Source: Mycolicibacterium agri (lineage in GTDB: Bacteria > Actinomycetota > Actinomycetes > Mycobacteriales > Mycobacteriaceae). Taken from it: a stretch of 64,000 bases of DNA. Each line of letters opens with the position of its first letter. Position 1 is the first letter of the stretch. Below the pieces are notes generated by a model that searched no databases, was not told the DNA's origin, and saw nothing but the letters and a program-made list of their open reading frames with translations. Location of the stretch: assembly GCF_002553505.1 (NCBI RefSeq), contig NZ_PDCP01000014.1, positions 1 through 64,000 of the forward strand, written 5' to 3'. Shown here in pieces: positions 51,280 through 59,823 of the stretch. The position numbers and the translations under genes are program-made.

Positions 51280-51408
51280 TGTCTACCCGCCTTTCGAACT
51301 CCTCCTTGAGCGGGCAAAACGTAACCTCGGCCGCTGAACGACCGCTGAAGTCGCACTGCTAGAAATCTGTAATTTGCCTATGCTTGAATTCATTTCAGGT
51401 TTGGTGGT

Positions 51409-52171
51409 TCACCCGGTGAGATCGTCCGACCGCCCGGCCGCCAACCGGGACAACTGCGGTATCGGTCGGCCGTCGATCCGCGTGTTGTGAGAGTCGTCCA
51501 TCACCCACTGCTGCGGCCAACCGGCAGGCGAATCCTCCCACGGCTCTTGGCGTCCGTACACGGTCATATCCATCAACGCGTAGCTGTAGTCCATCGCCTC
51601 CACTCCGCGCAAAGTCGTCCAGTACGTCTCGAAAACACGATCGCCGTCGCGCAGATAACACACGATGTGCATCATCCCGACCGTGCGCCCAACCAGCAGC
51701 ATCTCCAGGGAGGGGAGCGCCGAATACCACGGCACCGTCCAGCCCATGAACTCGCGGTAGCGAGCGCTTTCCGGGAAGGGGCCCTGGCAGAACACCGCGT
51801 AGGTGATGTCGCGGGAATGCAGGTAGCACAACTCGTCGACCTGCGTGGTGACCCATGTGCAGCCCTCGCATTGCTCGGGTGCGGGCTTGCCGGGGTGCCA
51901 CATGTGGTAATAGGCGAGCAACTGTCGCCGCCCCTCGAACGCGTCGAGTAGTGTGACCGTTCCATCCTGGTCCGATCAGCGGTAGCTCGGCGTTCACCTC
52001 GACCATGGGAAGGCGCCGCCGAGCCGCGGCGATCGCGTCGCCTTCGCGCGTGTGCGCTTTCTCACGAACGCGCAACGCGTCGAGCTGGGCTTGGAATTCG
52101 GCTCGCTCGGCGATCGTCGGCGTGGGCGCATTCCAGACCGAATCACGATGGGGGGAAGCGTTATACATCAC
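51409..52171 (-). pseudogene. DUF899-family protein, frameshifted
   Basis: The N-terminal 71 residues read in one frame from ATG 52171 (MMYNASPHRDSVWNAPTPT through AELPLIGPGWN). The rest, starting TVTLLDAFEGRRQLLAYYHMWH, reads in another frame to 51409. Removing one C from the CC at 51966-51967 (plus strand) restores LIGPDGTVTLLDAFEG and one continuous protein of about 253 residues. So this is a single-base frameshift, real or a sequencing error. DUF899 proteins are thioredoxin-like with unknown role. ATG 52171 overlaps the stop of the intact paralogue upstream. Confidence 0.8.
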
Positions 52172-52851
52172 TTGCTCCCGTTATATTCGTCGTGCCAGCG
52201 CCACCATTCGTACGGTTTGGTCTGCGGGTAACCCTCGGGAGAGTCCTCCCAGCTCTCTTGCCGGCCCAGCGCGGTCATGTCGAGGAACGCGAACGTGTTG
52301 ACGAAGACTTCGTCACCGCGGTTGTTGATGAAGTAGGTGCGATAGATACGGTCGCCGTCGCGGATGAAGGCGTTGGTTCCATGCCATTCGTCCACTCCGA
52401 AATCGGTGTCGAATGTGCCGTCGGGTTCGGGAACGATTGTGTACCAAGGGATGTCCCAGCCCATTCGCGCCTTTATTCGGGCCAGATCGGCCTGCGAACC
52501 GCGCGAGACGTAAACCAGCGCGGTGTCGCGCGCGTTGAGATGGGCGAGATTGCCGATGTGGTCGGCCATCAACGAACAGCCCACACACCCGTGGTCGGGC
52601 CAGCCGTGCACGCCGGGATCAACGAACGCGCGATAGGCGATCAACTGGCGGCGGCCCTGGAAGAGATCGAGCAGACCAACGCGTCCCTCCGGCCCGTCGA
52701 ACGCGTAGGGCTTCTCGACCGGAGTCCACGGCATACGCCGGCGCATCGCGGCCATCGCATCGCGGGACCTGGTCAGTTCCTTTTCCTTCACGAGTAGTTC
52801 CTGCAGCGCGTCGTCCCATTCCTGCGCCGACACGATCGGAGGCGTATGCAT
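52168..52851 (-). CDS. DUF899-family thioredoxin-like protein
   Basis: A 227-residue member of DUF899, with the N-terminal helical region (EWDDALQELLVKEKELTRSRDAM), GLLDLFQGRRQLIAYRAF near 75, the GCVGCSLMADHIGNLAHLNARD redox-like segment near 107, and FLDMTALGRQESWEDSPEGYPQ at the end. The family has a thioredoxin-like fold and unknown chemistry. It is coupled (ATGA) to a second, frameshifted DUF899 gene, and is divergent from the ArsR-SRPBCC operon. Confidence 0.83.
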   Translation of the reverse strand: MHTPPIVSAQEWDDALQELLVKEKELTRSRDAMAAMRRRMPWTPVEKPYAFDGPEGRVGLLDLFQGRRQLIAYRAFVDPGVHGWPDHGCVGCSLMADHIGNLAHLNARDTALVYVSRGSQADLARIKARMGWDIPWYTIVPEPDGTFDTDFGVDEWHGTNAFIRDGDRIYRTYFINNRGDEVFVNTFAFLDMTALGRQESWEDSPEGYPQTKPYEWWRWHDEYNGSK

Positions 52852-52865
52852 GATCGACCCTAACG

Positions 52866-52883
52866 TTCAACATATCGGTTGAA
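52866..52883. promoter_or_regulatory. ArsR operator 1
   Basis: TTCAAC-N6-GTTGAA is a perfect inverted repeat with 6-base arms, 15 bases upstream of the DUF899 start and 45 bases upstream of ATG 52928. A second copy lies at 52919. ArsR dimers bind sites of this size. Confidence 0.7.
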
Positions 52884-52918
52884 TATCTTTCTTCAGCACA
52901 CCACGGATGGCCGATATA

Positions 52919-52936
52919 GTCAACAAGATGGTTGAA
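52919..52936. promoter_or_regulatory. ArsR operator 2 overlapping the start codon
   Basis: GTCAAC-N6-GTTGAA repeats the site at 52866 with one mismatch. It covers ATG 52928. The TATAGT at 52915-52920, seven bases before that ATG, is a good -10, so the site would block a leaderless transcript starting at or near the ATG. Confidence 0.65.
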
Positions 52937-53260
52937 GATCAGCTCTTGGACCGGGCCTACGGCGCGCTTGCCGATCCGACCCGGCGCCGGTTGCTGCAGA
53001 CCCTGCGTCAGGGCGACGCCCGGATCACCGACTTGGCGGCCCCGCTGCCGATGAGTTTCGCCGCGGTGTCGCGTCACGTCGGTGTGTTGGAGGCGGCGGG
53101 ACTGGTGCGGCGCGAGATTCGCGGTCGCGAGCATTGGCTGTCGCTCCACCCGGACGGCTTGTCGGCGGCCCAGCAGTGGATCAACGAGCAGACCGACTTC
53201 TGGTCGACGCGGGCAGACGCGTTGGCAAAGCGACTGCGCAACAAACGGACTGCGCGATGA
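52928..53260 (+). CDS. ArsR-family regulator, probably leaderless
   Basis: A 110-residue winged-helix protein: MVEDQLLDRAYGALADPTRRRLLQTL, then the recognition helix PMSFAAVSRHVGVLEAAGLV and wing EIRGREHWLSL. No CxC metal site. I prefer ATG 52928 to ATG 52907, because a TATAGT -10 lies 7 bases before it and an operator covers it, which would make a leaderless message, common in mycobacteria. Its TGA overlaps the ATG of the SRPBCC gene (ATGA), as in many ArsR-SRPBCC pairs. It probably represses both itself and the divergent DUF899 genes. Confidence 0.83.
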   Translation: MVEDQLLDRAYGALADPTRRRLLQTLRQGDARITDLAAPLPMSFAAVSRHVGVLEAAGLVRREIRGREHWLSLHPDGLSAAQQWINEQTDFWSTRADALAKRLRNKRTAR

Positions 53261-53694
53261 ACGGCGCGGCCACGGTCCGCGTGCAGCGGGTCATGCCCGC
53301 CGATCCCGATGTGGTGTTCGACCAGTGGCTCGACCGCGAGGCGTTGCAGGACTGGATGTGCCCGCGACCCGTGCGTGTGCTGGACGTCGCCGTCGATCCG
53401 CGTGTCGGCGGGATCATGCGCTTGGACGTCGACGATTCGGGCAGCCGAGTCCTGATCACCGGGCAGTTCCTGACGATCGAGCGGCCGCGACTGCTGCGCT
53501 TCACATGGACCAACTCCGACTGGGCGGATCCGACCAGGGAAAGCATCGTGCAGGTCACGTTCGAGCCGGTCGGCCCGCAGGAGACGCTGATGTCGATCGA
53601 GCATTCCCTGCTTCCCCCAGAGGAATTCGACAGCTTCGACAACGGCTGGGCCCTCACCGTCGAGCAACTGGCCGCCGCACTGGGTAGCAAATGA
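53257..53694 (+). CDS. SRPBCC (AHSA1-type) protein
   Basis: A 145-residue START-like cavity protein: RVMPADPDVVFDQWLDREAL, then DWMCPRPVRV, a strand-rich core and FDSFDNGWALTVEQLAAAL at the end. ATGA overlap at both ends ties it to the ArsR gene before and the NYN gene after. Such proteins are often the ligand-binding partner of an ArsR regulator. Ligand unknown. Confidence 0.83.
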   Translation: MNGAATVRVQRVMPADPDVVFDQWLDREALQDWMCPRPVRVLDVAVDPRVGGIMRLDVDDSGSRVLITGQFLTIERPRLLRFTWTNSDWADPTRESIVQVTFEPVGPQETLMSIEHSLLPPEEFDSFDNGWALTVEQLAAALGSK

Positions 53695-54074
53695 CGCAGC
53701 ACTGGATCGTCGACGCGATGAACGTGATCGGCAGCCGCCCCGACGGCTGGTGGAAGGACCGCCGCGGCGCGCTGCTTCGGCTGGTCGAATCGTTGGAGCG
53801 GTGGGCGTCGCTACGCGACGACCGCGTCACGGTGGTGTTGGAGCGCCCGATGTCCCCGCCGATCGAATCGAGATCGATCGAGGTGGTGTGTGCACCGCGG
53901 GCAGCGGCCAACTCAGCCGACGACGAGATCGTCCGATTGGTGCAGGCGGCACACCGGCCGCATCATCTCACCGTCGTGACATCGGATCGGACGCTGGCGG
54001 ACCGGGTCGGCGTCGCAGGAGCATCGGTGTATCCCGCCGCGACGTTCCGCGACGACATCGACCCGGCGGGCTGA
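53691..54074 (+). CDS. NYN-domain (YacP-like) RNase-type protein
   Basis: A 127-residue NYN/PIN-like domain. It has VDAMNVIGSRPDGW near residue 7 (Asp and Asn of the active site), ANSADDEIVRLVQAA near 72 and VVTSDRTLADRV near 94, which place the acidic residues expected for a metal-dependent nuclease. ATGA overlap with the SRPBCC gene makes it the third gene of the ArsR operon. The RNA target is unknown. Confidence 0.8.
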   Translation: MTQHWIVDAMNVIGSRPDGWWKDRRGALLRLVESLERWASLRDDRVTVVLERPMSPPIESRSIEVVCAPRAAANSADDEIVRLVQAAHRPHHLTVVTSDRTLADRVGVAGASVYPAATFRDDIDPAG

Positions 54075-54075
54075 C

Positions 54076-54384
54076 CTAACCGCCGCTTTGTATCAGGCCG
54101 TAGCAGACACCCCAGTGCTCGGGCGTGCACGGGATGCCGTTCACGGTGTCGAACCCATTGGGATTCCGCACGATGTTCGGCCCGCCGCCCGACGGGGGCA
54201 CGGGTGGGATCGGTGCGGCCGCGCCGCCGCCGGCGCCGCTGGTACACACCCCGTCGAAACGGCTCGGCTTGGTGCCCCACGGGCATGTGTTGTCGGCTGC
54301 GGCGGGTGAGGAAACCACCAACGGCGCCGCGGCGAACGCCACTGCACACCCGAGAACCATCACTCCGCGCTTCACAGTCACCAT
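54076..54384 (-). CDS. secreted Cys-containing protein of unknown function
   Basis: A 102-residue protein: a basic N-terminus (MVTVKRG), a hydrophobic core and a signal-peptidase site near SPAAAD, then TCPWGTKPSRFDGVCTSG, a Pro/Gly linker and NGIPCTPEHWGVCYGL. The four Cys are probably disulfide-bonded outside the cell. ATG 54384 has CGGAGACG upstream. No function assigned. Confidence 0.65.
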   Translation of the reverse strand: MVTVKRGVMVLGCAVAFAAAPLVVSSPAAADNTCPWGTKPSRFDGVCTSGAGGGAAAPIPPVPPSGGGPNIVRNPNGFDTVNGIPCTPEHWGVCYGLIQSGG

Positions 54385-54451
54385 CTCTAACGTCTCCGAA
54401 CCTCGCACCCGACCCGGCACAGCCTAACCCGGGCGCTGCTAGCTTGCGGCC

Positions 54452-55108
54452 ATGAACCTCTTTTCGACTGCGTGGGCGGCGCTGCGAGCCGAGGTCGCGA
54501 ACCTGCCCGACGAGGCCTTCGACCAGCCGTCGGGCTGTGCGGGCTGGCTGGTGCGCGACCTGGTCTGCCATCTCGTCATCGACGCCCAGGACGTGCTGAT
54601 CACGCTGGTCACACCCGCCGACGCCGAGCCGACCAGGAACGCCGTCACCTATTGGGAGGTCAGCAGCGAAGTGCCCACCGGCGACGACCCGCTCGACGCG
54701 CTGACCGTCCGCCTGGCGGCCGCCTACGGCGATCCCGCCCTGCTGAAATTCCATCTCGACGACGTCGGCGCCGCCGCGGGCCGGGCCGCCGAACTGTGCG
54801 ATCCGGCCATGCGGGTGAGCACCCGCGGCCACGTGCTCACCGCCGGCGACTATCTGTCTGCCTACGTCCTGGAGTGGACGCTGCACCACCTCGACCTGAC
54901 GGCGCACCTGACCGCCGCTGGCCAACCGCCCGCGGAGGCGTTGGCGAGGTCGCGCGCGATGCTCGAGCAGATCGCGGGCGCGGAGTTTCCCGCGGCGTTC
55001 TCCGACGCCGACGCGCTGTTGGTGGGCACCGGGCGGCGCCGCGCCAACGACGTCGAGAGGTCGGCACTGGGGGAGTTGGCCGCCAAGCTCCCGCTCGTGG
55101 TCGGCTGA
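54452..55108 (+). CDS. mycothiol-dependent maleylpyruvate-isomerase-type (DinB fold) protein
   Basis: A 218-residue four-helix DinB-fold protein. GCAGWLVRDLVCHLVIDAQ near residue 28 and YVLEWTLHHLDLTAHL near 136 carry the three histidine-type metal ligands of the maleylpyruvate isomerase N-terminal family. In actinobacteria these enzymes often use mycothiol. The exact reaction is unknown. Confidence 0.8.
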   Translation: MNLFSTAWAALRAEVANLPDEAFDQPSGCAGWLVRDLVCHLVIDAQDVLITLVTPADAEPTRNAVTYWEVSSEVPTGDDPLDALTVRLAAAYGDPALLKFHLDDVGAAAGRAAELCDPAMRVSTRGHVLTAGDYLSAYVLEWTLHHLDLTAHLTAAGQPPAEALARSRAMLEQIAGAEFPAAFSDADALLVGTGRRRANDVERSALGELAAKLPLVVG

Positions 55109-55112
55109 CGCG

Positions 55113-55161
55113 ATTTAGGCGCGCGCAGCGGCGCTCAGCGCACGCCAGCGCGCCGAAATCA
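55113..55161. repeat. 49-bp palindromic repeat, copy 1
   Basis: A 13-base arm (GATTTAGGCGCGC) and its near-perfect complement at the other end (one mismatch) enclose a GC-rich middle with its own GCGCT..AGCGC hairpin. Copy 2 at 55995 has the same length and close sequence. It lies between the stop of the 54452 gene and the SDR start, so it may end the upstream transcript. Confidence 0.75.
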
Positions 55162-55212
55162 CACCGACGACGACTAGCGTGTGCCCGGGGACACCGGCGA
55201 TGCGGAGGCGAT

Positions 55213-55992
55213 GTGCGGATCGATCTGAGCGGTAAGACGGCATTGGTGACCGGATCGACGCAGGGGATCGGCCTCGCGATCGCCAAGGGCCTTGCCGAAG
55301 CCGGGGCCCGTGTCCTGATCAACGGGCGCCAGGCCGCGCGTGTCGACGCCGCCGTTGCCGAAGTCGAGGGCGACGCGGTCGGGGTGGCCGCCGATGTCAC
55401 CACCGACGACGGTGTCGCCGCGCTGCTCGACCGCGCACCCGACGTCGACATCCTCGTCAACAACCTCGGCATCTTCGGCGCCACGCCGGCACGGGAGATC
55501 ACCGATGAGCAGTGGCGCACCTACTTCGACGTCAATGTCTTGGCGGCGGTGCGACTCATTCGTCGGTATCTGCCAGGGATGGAAGCACGCGGTTGGGGGC
55601 GAATCATCCAGATCGCCAGCGACTCCGCGATCGTCACACCCGAGGAGATGGTCCACTACGGCGTCACCAAGACCGCGTTGCTCGCGGTGACCCGTGGATT
55701 CGCCAAGGACACAGCCGGTTCCGGTGTCACCGTCAACTCCGTCATCGCGGGGCCCACGCACACCGCAGGCGTTGAGGAGTTCGTCTACCAGTTGGTCGAT
55801 CGCAGCCTGCCGTGGGACGAGGCGCAGCGAGAGTTCATGAAGAAGTACCGGCCGCAATCGCTGCTGGGCCGCCTCATCGAGCCCGAGGAGATCGCGAACA
55901 TGGTGACCTATCTCAGCTCGCCGCTGGCCTCGGCCACCACCGGCGGGGCGGTGCGGGCAGACGGCGGATACGTCGACTCGATCCTGCCGTAG
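55213..55992 (+). CDS. short-chain dehydrogenase/reductase
   Basis: A 259-residue classical SDR with VTGSTQGIGLAIAKGLAEAG near residue 12, VDILVNNLGIFG near 80, a catalytic Ser in IQIASDSA near 132, Tyr and Lys in VHYGVTKTALL near 147, and SATTGGAVRADGGYVDSI at the end. GTG 55213 follows GGAGG; the ATG two bases earlier is out of frame. The gene sits alone between two copies of a 49-bp palindromic repeat. Substrate unknown. Confidence 0.87.
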   Translation: MRIDLSGKTALVTGSTQGIGLAIAKGLAEAGARVLINGRQAARVDAAVAEVEGDAVGVAADVTTDDGVAALLDRAPDVDILVNNLGIFGATPAREITDEQWRTYFDVNVLAAVRLIRRYLPGMEARGWGRIIQIASDSAIVTPEEMVHYGVTKTALLAVTRGFAKDTAGSGVTVNSVIAGPTHTAGVEEFVYQLVDRSLPWDEAQREFMKKYRPQSLLGRLIEPEEIANMVTYLSSPLASATTGGAVRADGGYVDSILP

Positions 55993-55994
55993 GC

Positions 55995-56043
55995 GATTTC
56001 GGCGCGCGCAGGGGCGCTGAGCGCACGTTAGCGCGCCGAAATC
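55995..56043. repeat. 49-bp palindromic repeat, copy 2
   Basis: GATTTCGGCGCGC and its exact complement (13 bp each) enclose a hairpin-forming middle. It starts 3 bases after the SDR stop and ends within the stop codon of the convergent ABC substrate-binding gene. It is probably a bidirectional terminator. Copy 1 is at 55113. Confidence 0.8.
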
Positions 56044-57007
56044 ACGTCAGCAGGCCCTCTTTGATCAGCCAGTCGCGGGCGACGAGCGCCGGATCGTCGC
56101 CTTCGGTGTCGACCTTGGCGTTGAGCTCCAGCATCACCTCGTTGGTCAGTCGCGGGCTCAGCGCACCGAAGATCTCCGCCAGTTCCGGATGCTCCTCGAG
56201 CACTTTGCTGTTCACGACGGCCGACAGGTTGTAGTGCGGGAAGAAGTTCTTGTCGTCCTCGAGCACCCGCAGCTTCAGGCCGGGGATGCGGCCGTCGGTG
56301 GTGAAGACCTCGCCGAAGTTGCATTCGCCGTTGGCGGTCGCGGTGTAGATGACGCCGGTGTCGAGCATGGTGACCCGACCCAGCTGTTGGCGAGACAACC
56401 CGTAGGTCTTCAGCATGGGCTCGAAACCGTCGTTGCGGCTGGCGAATTCGCTCTCGATGCAGAAGGTCAGATCCTCGCGGTTGAGCTTGGTCAGATCGGA
56501 CAGCGTCGTCACTCCGAGGCGCTGCGCCTCCGACTCGCGGATGGCGAACGCATACGTGTCGTCCATGGGGGCGGGCGGTAGCCAGGTCAGGCCGTTCTTG
56601 GCGTCGGCATCCTTGATCGCCTGATACTGTGCCGCTTCGCCTTTCACCGGGTTCTCGTTGCCCAGGTAGTTGATCCACCCGGTGCCGGTGTACTCCGGCG
56701 ACACGTCGGCCTCGCCGCTGGTCATCGCGTGCCTGGCGCCGAAGCTGCCGGGGATGTTGGTCAGGTTGGTCACTTCGGCGCCCGCGGCGGCCAGCACCGT
56801 CGCGTACATGTTCCCGAGGATCAGCTGCTCGGTGAAATCCTTGGCGGCGACGGTCAACTTCACCCCGTCGAGTGAGTCGTAGTGACCGATGATGCCCGGC
56901 CGCGCCTCGAGCACCGCGCCGCTGGCCGACTGCAACCCGCAGCCCGCAACCAGCCCGGCGAGCAGAACACCTAACAGCATCAGAGCGCTTCTCTGGCGAA
57001 TCCTCAT
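56042..57007 (-). CDS. osmoprotectant ABC transporter substrate-binding lipoprotein
   Basis: A 321-residue lipoprotein (lipobox LVAGC, Cys23) of the ProX/OpuAC/OsmF type. VKLTVAAKDFTEQLILGNMYA near residue 50 opens the fold, and GTGWINYLG near 109 and LTFCIESEFASRNDGF near 190 are typical of betaine/choline/carnitine binders. It is the fourth gene of a minus-strand ABC operon (permease, ATPase, permease, binding protein) and should deliver quaternary-amine osmolytes to it. Confidence 0.88.
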   Translation of the reverse strand: MRIRQRSALMLLGVLLAGLVAGCGLQSASGAVLEARPGIIGHYDSLDGVKLTVAAKDFTEQLILGNMYATVLAAAGAEVTNLTNIPGSFGARHAMTSGEADVSPEYTGTGWINYLGNENPVKGEAAQYQAIKDADAKNGLTWLPPAPMDDTYAFAIRESEAQRLGVTTLSDLTKLNREDLTFCIESEFASRNDGFEPMLKTYGLSRQQLGRVTMLDTGVIYTATANGECNFGEVFTTDGRIPGLKLRVLEDDKNFFPHYNLSAVVNSKVLEEHPELAEIFGALSPRLTNEVMLELNAKVDTEGDDPALVARDWLIKEGLLT

Positions 57008-57010
57008 GAT

Positions 57011-57796
57011 TCACAGCCCCTTCGGCGCGGCGAGTATCTCCGCGACCCGCGCCAGCCAGTCGATGAACAGCGCCAGTGCCGCCACCAGCACCGCGCCGAC
57101 GATCAGCGTCACGCTCTGCTGCAGCTTGATCCCGGTGGTGATCAGTTGGCCGAGTCCGCCCGCGCCGGTGAACGACGCCAGCGCGGCCGTGCCTACGATG
57201 AGCACAAGCGCGGTGCGGACGCCTGCGACGATCACCGGAAGCGCCAGCGGCAGTTCGATCCGCATCAACGTCGACCATGCCGACATGCCCATGCCGCGCG
57301 ACGCCTCGACCAATCGGGGGTCGACGCCGTCGAGGCCCGTGACGGTGTTGGCGATGATCGGCAGCGCACCGTAGACCGTCAGCGCGATGACCGCGCCGAG
57401 AGGGCCGATGCCGAACAGCACCGCACCCAACGCGATCAATCCGATCGCCGGTGCGGCCTGACCGAATCCGGCGACGGTGATGATCGGTTTCGAATAGCGC
57501 CGAAACCTTCCGCGCGTCAACGCAATTCCCAATGGGATCGCCACTGCGCAGGTGAGCACGGTCGCGGCGAGGCTGACGGTCATGTGCTCGCGGAGCAATG
57601 TCAGCAGCTGCGGAACCGCAAGCGAGCGGCGCTCGGACTCCGAAACCTGCGCGTTGTGCACGAACAGAAGCGAGCCGACGACGATCACAATGCAGACGAG
57701 CGGCTGCACCAGCAACCGACCGAGGCCGGGTCCACGACGGCGCGCCGACGGTTCGGTACCGGCGCCGACCTCGTTCTCGACACTGACGACGGTCAC
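57011..57796 (-). CDS. osmoprotectant ABC transporter permease
   Basis: A 262-residue ProW/OpuCB-type permease with about six membrane helices and the coupling-helix motif ASRGMGMSAWSTLMRIELPLALPVIVAG near residue 160. The GTG start overlaps the stop of the ATPase gene (GTGA). The binding-protein gene follows 3 bases after its stop. It pairs with the second permease at 58988. Confidence 0.88.
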   Translation of the reverse strand: MTVVSVENEVGAGTEPSARRRGPGLGRLLVQPLVCIVIVVGSLLFVHNAQVSESERRSLAVPQLLTLLREHMTVSLAATVLTCAVAIPLGIALTRGRFRRYSKPIITVAGFGQAAPAIGLIALGAVLFGIGPLGAVIALTVYGALPIIANTVTGLDGVDPRLVEASRGMGMSAWSTLMRIELPLALPVIVAGVRTALVLIVGTAALASFTGAGGLGQLITTGIKLQQSVTLIVGAVLVAALALFIDWLARVAEILAAPKGL

Positions 57797-58995
57797 GACG
57801 CGGTCCCCGACGGTTCTCCGCTGCGGCGCAGATTCTCCATCGCGTCCATGATCGTTTCGACCCTGACCACGCCTTGATACGTGTTGCGCCGACCGGTCAC
57901 CACCACGACGCCGTGCGACGACGTCAACATCTCGTCGAGCGCGTCGTTGAGGGTGGACGCCAGGCTGACGCATTCGAGCGCCTCGTCGCGCGCGACGCCG
58001 GTGAGCGCGCCCGAATCCTCCAGCTCGGTCAGCGACATCCAACGCTGCGGCCGGTCCTGTTCGTCGAGCACGATGACGTGCTCGCGATCCAGGGCGCGGG
58101 CCGCCTCGATGGCCATGGCCGGATCGCCGCCGACGTGTGCCACCGCGGCCTCGTGCAGGTCGACATCGCGAACCCTGGTCAGCGTCAGCTGTTTGAGCGC
58201 GGCGCCGGCGCCGACGAAACTGCGCACGAAGTCGTTGGCCGGCTCGGAGAGGATGCGGTCAGGGGTGTCGTACTGCGCGATCCGTGATCCCTTCTGCAGG
58301 ATCGCGATCCGGTCGCCGAGCTTGACCGCCTCGTCGAAATCGTGGGTGACGAAGACGATGGTCTTGCGGAGCTCGTCGTGCAGGCGCAGCAATTCGTCTT
58401 GCAGCCGCTGCCGGGTGATGGGATCGACAGCACCGAACGGTTCGTCCATCAGCAGCACAGGGGGGTCGGCGGCCAGCGCGCGTGCCACACCGACTCGTTG
58501 CTGCTGGCCGCCCGACAGCTCGCGGGGGTAGCGGTCGCGATATTGGCCCGGCTCCAGGCTGACCAGATCGAGCAGCTCGTCGACGCGGGCCGCGATGCGT
58601 TTCTTGTCCCACTTCAACAACCGCGGCACGATCGCGATGTTGTCGCCGACGCTGAGGTGTGGGAACAGCCCCGCGCCCTGGATGACGTATCCGATGTGTC
58701 GGCGCAACTGGTCGGGATTGCGGTGGGTGACATCGTCATCGCCGATGAGGATCCGTCCGCTGGTCGGCTCGATCAGCCGGTTGATCATCTTCATCGTCGT
58801 GGTCTTGCCGCACCCCGACGGCCCGACGAGCATGACGATCTGGCCCGCCGGGATCTCCATCGTGATGTTGTCGACGGCGGGTTCGTCTTGTCCGTCGTAG
58901 CGCTTCGTCACACCCTCGAGCAGGATCCTGGCGCCTCCAGCCGCTGCACCGGCCTCCTCAGCGGCTGCAGCCCTGGTGGTTGTCGATTCAGACAC
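57793..58995 (-). CDS. osmoprotectant ABC transporter ATPase with CBS domains (ProV/OpuCA type)
   Basis: A 400-residue ATPase: Walker A GPSGCGKTT at 58-66, signature LSGGQQQR at 160-167, Walker B VLLMDEP at 180-186, then tandem CBS-type repeats over about 255-385 (for example HVIVLDEQDRPQRWMSL and GVVVVTGRRNTYQGVVRVETI). In OpuA-type systems such CBS domains sense ionic strength or nucleotides and gate transport. Start GTG 58995 overlaps the upstream permease by 8 bases. Confidence 0.9.
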   Translation of the reverse strand: MSESTTTRAAAAEEAGAAAGGARILLEGVTKRYDGQDEPAVDNITMEIPAGQIVMLVGPSGCGKTTTMKMINRLIEPTSGRILIGDDDVTHRNPDQLRRHIGYVIQGAGLFPHLSVGDNIAIVPRLLKWDKKRIAARVDELLDLVSLEPGQYRDRYPRELSGGQQQRVGVARALAADPPVLLMDEPFGAVDPITRQRLQDELLRLHDELRKTIVFVTHDFDEAVKLGDRIAILQKGSRIAQYDTPDRILSEPANDFVRSFVGAGAALKQLTLTRVRDVDLHEAAVAHVGGDPAMAIEAARALDREHVIVLDEQDRPQRWMSLTELEDSGALTGVARDEALECVSLASTLNDALDEMLTSSHGVVVVTGRRNTYQGVVRVETIMDAMENLRRSGEPSGTAS

Positions 58996-59635
58996 GAATC
59001 CCCCTCGGAACGGTAAGACGAGTAAGCAAATTCAGCACGGTATCGAGAATGACGGCGAGAATCAGAATGCCCACGGTGGCAGCGACGATCGAATTGGTCG
59101 CATTGGCGCCACCCATTCGGGAAATCCCGGAGAAGATGTAACCACCCAGACCAGGGCCCAACGCGAAGGCGGCAATGGCCGCGATGCCCATGAGCATCTG
59201 CGCGGACACACGCACGCCGGTCATGATCACCGGCCACGCGAGCGGCAATTCCAACCGCACCAGCGTGGCCAGGCGGCTCATCCCCATGCCGCGCGCGGAT
59301 TCGACCAGCGTCTGGTCGACACCGGTGAGGCCGACCACCACGTTCCGCAGGATCGGGAAAATGCCGAAGAAGACCAGCAGAATCACCGACGGCAGCACCC
59401 CGAGCCCAACAATTCCGACCAGGATCCCGAGCAGCGCATAGGACGGCACGGTCAAACCGATGGCAGTGGCGCTGTTGCCGATGGCCACTCCGACCGGCGA
59501 CCGGTAGATCAACACCCCGAGCACGATGGCGATGACGGTGGCCAGCAGGAGCGTCTGAACCACGAGGCTCATGTGCTGGTAGGCGAGGAATGACAGAACC
59601 GGCCATCGGTCGCGAACAAACTCTATGAAGCCCAT
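58988..59635 (-). CDS. osmoprotectant ABC transporter permease (first gene of operon)
   Basis: A 215-residue ProW/OpuCD-type permease with about five to six helices. The coupling motif ESARGMGMSRLATLVRLELPLAWPVIMTGVR near residue 112 is like that of the second permease. It leads the minus-strand ABC operon. The order (permease, ATPase, permease, binding protein) differs from the proXVWZ order of M. tuberculosis as I recall it. Confidence 0.87.
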   Translation of the reverse strand: MGFIEFVRDRWPVLSFLAYQHMSLVVQTLLLATVIAIVLGVLIYRSPVGVAIGNSATAIGLTVPSYALLGILVGIVGLGVLPSVILLVFFGIFPILRNVVVGLTGVDQTLVESARGMGMSRLATLVRLELPLAWPVIMTGVRVSAQMLMGIAAIAAFALGPGLGGYIFSGISRMGGANATNSIVAATVGILILAVILDTVLNLLTRLTVPRGIRV

Positions 59636-59764
59636 AGCGGTAGCAAGCCCTCGCCTCGGTGCACGTTTTTATTGCTTAGGCAGAACCCCAAGCTAACGGC
59701 GTCCGTACCCAAAATTCCACTCAGCTAAACGTCGAATTGCGACGATTTCGATCTTGGCCACATC

Positions 59765-59781
59765 TACTACCGGGCGTAGTA
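59765..59781. promoter_or_regulatory. inverted repeat upstream of the 59824 gene
   Basis: TACTAC, a 5-base centre (CGGGC) and GTAGTA form a perfect inverted repeat 42 bases before GTG 59824. It may be an operator for that gene; the regulator is unknown. Confidence 0.4.
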
Positions 59782-59823
59782 TTCGGGGCGAACCCCTACC
59801 GACAAGCCCGAGAGGTGCAGTTC

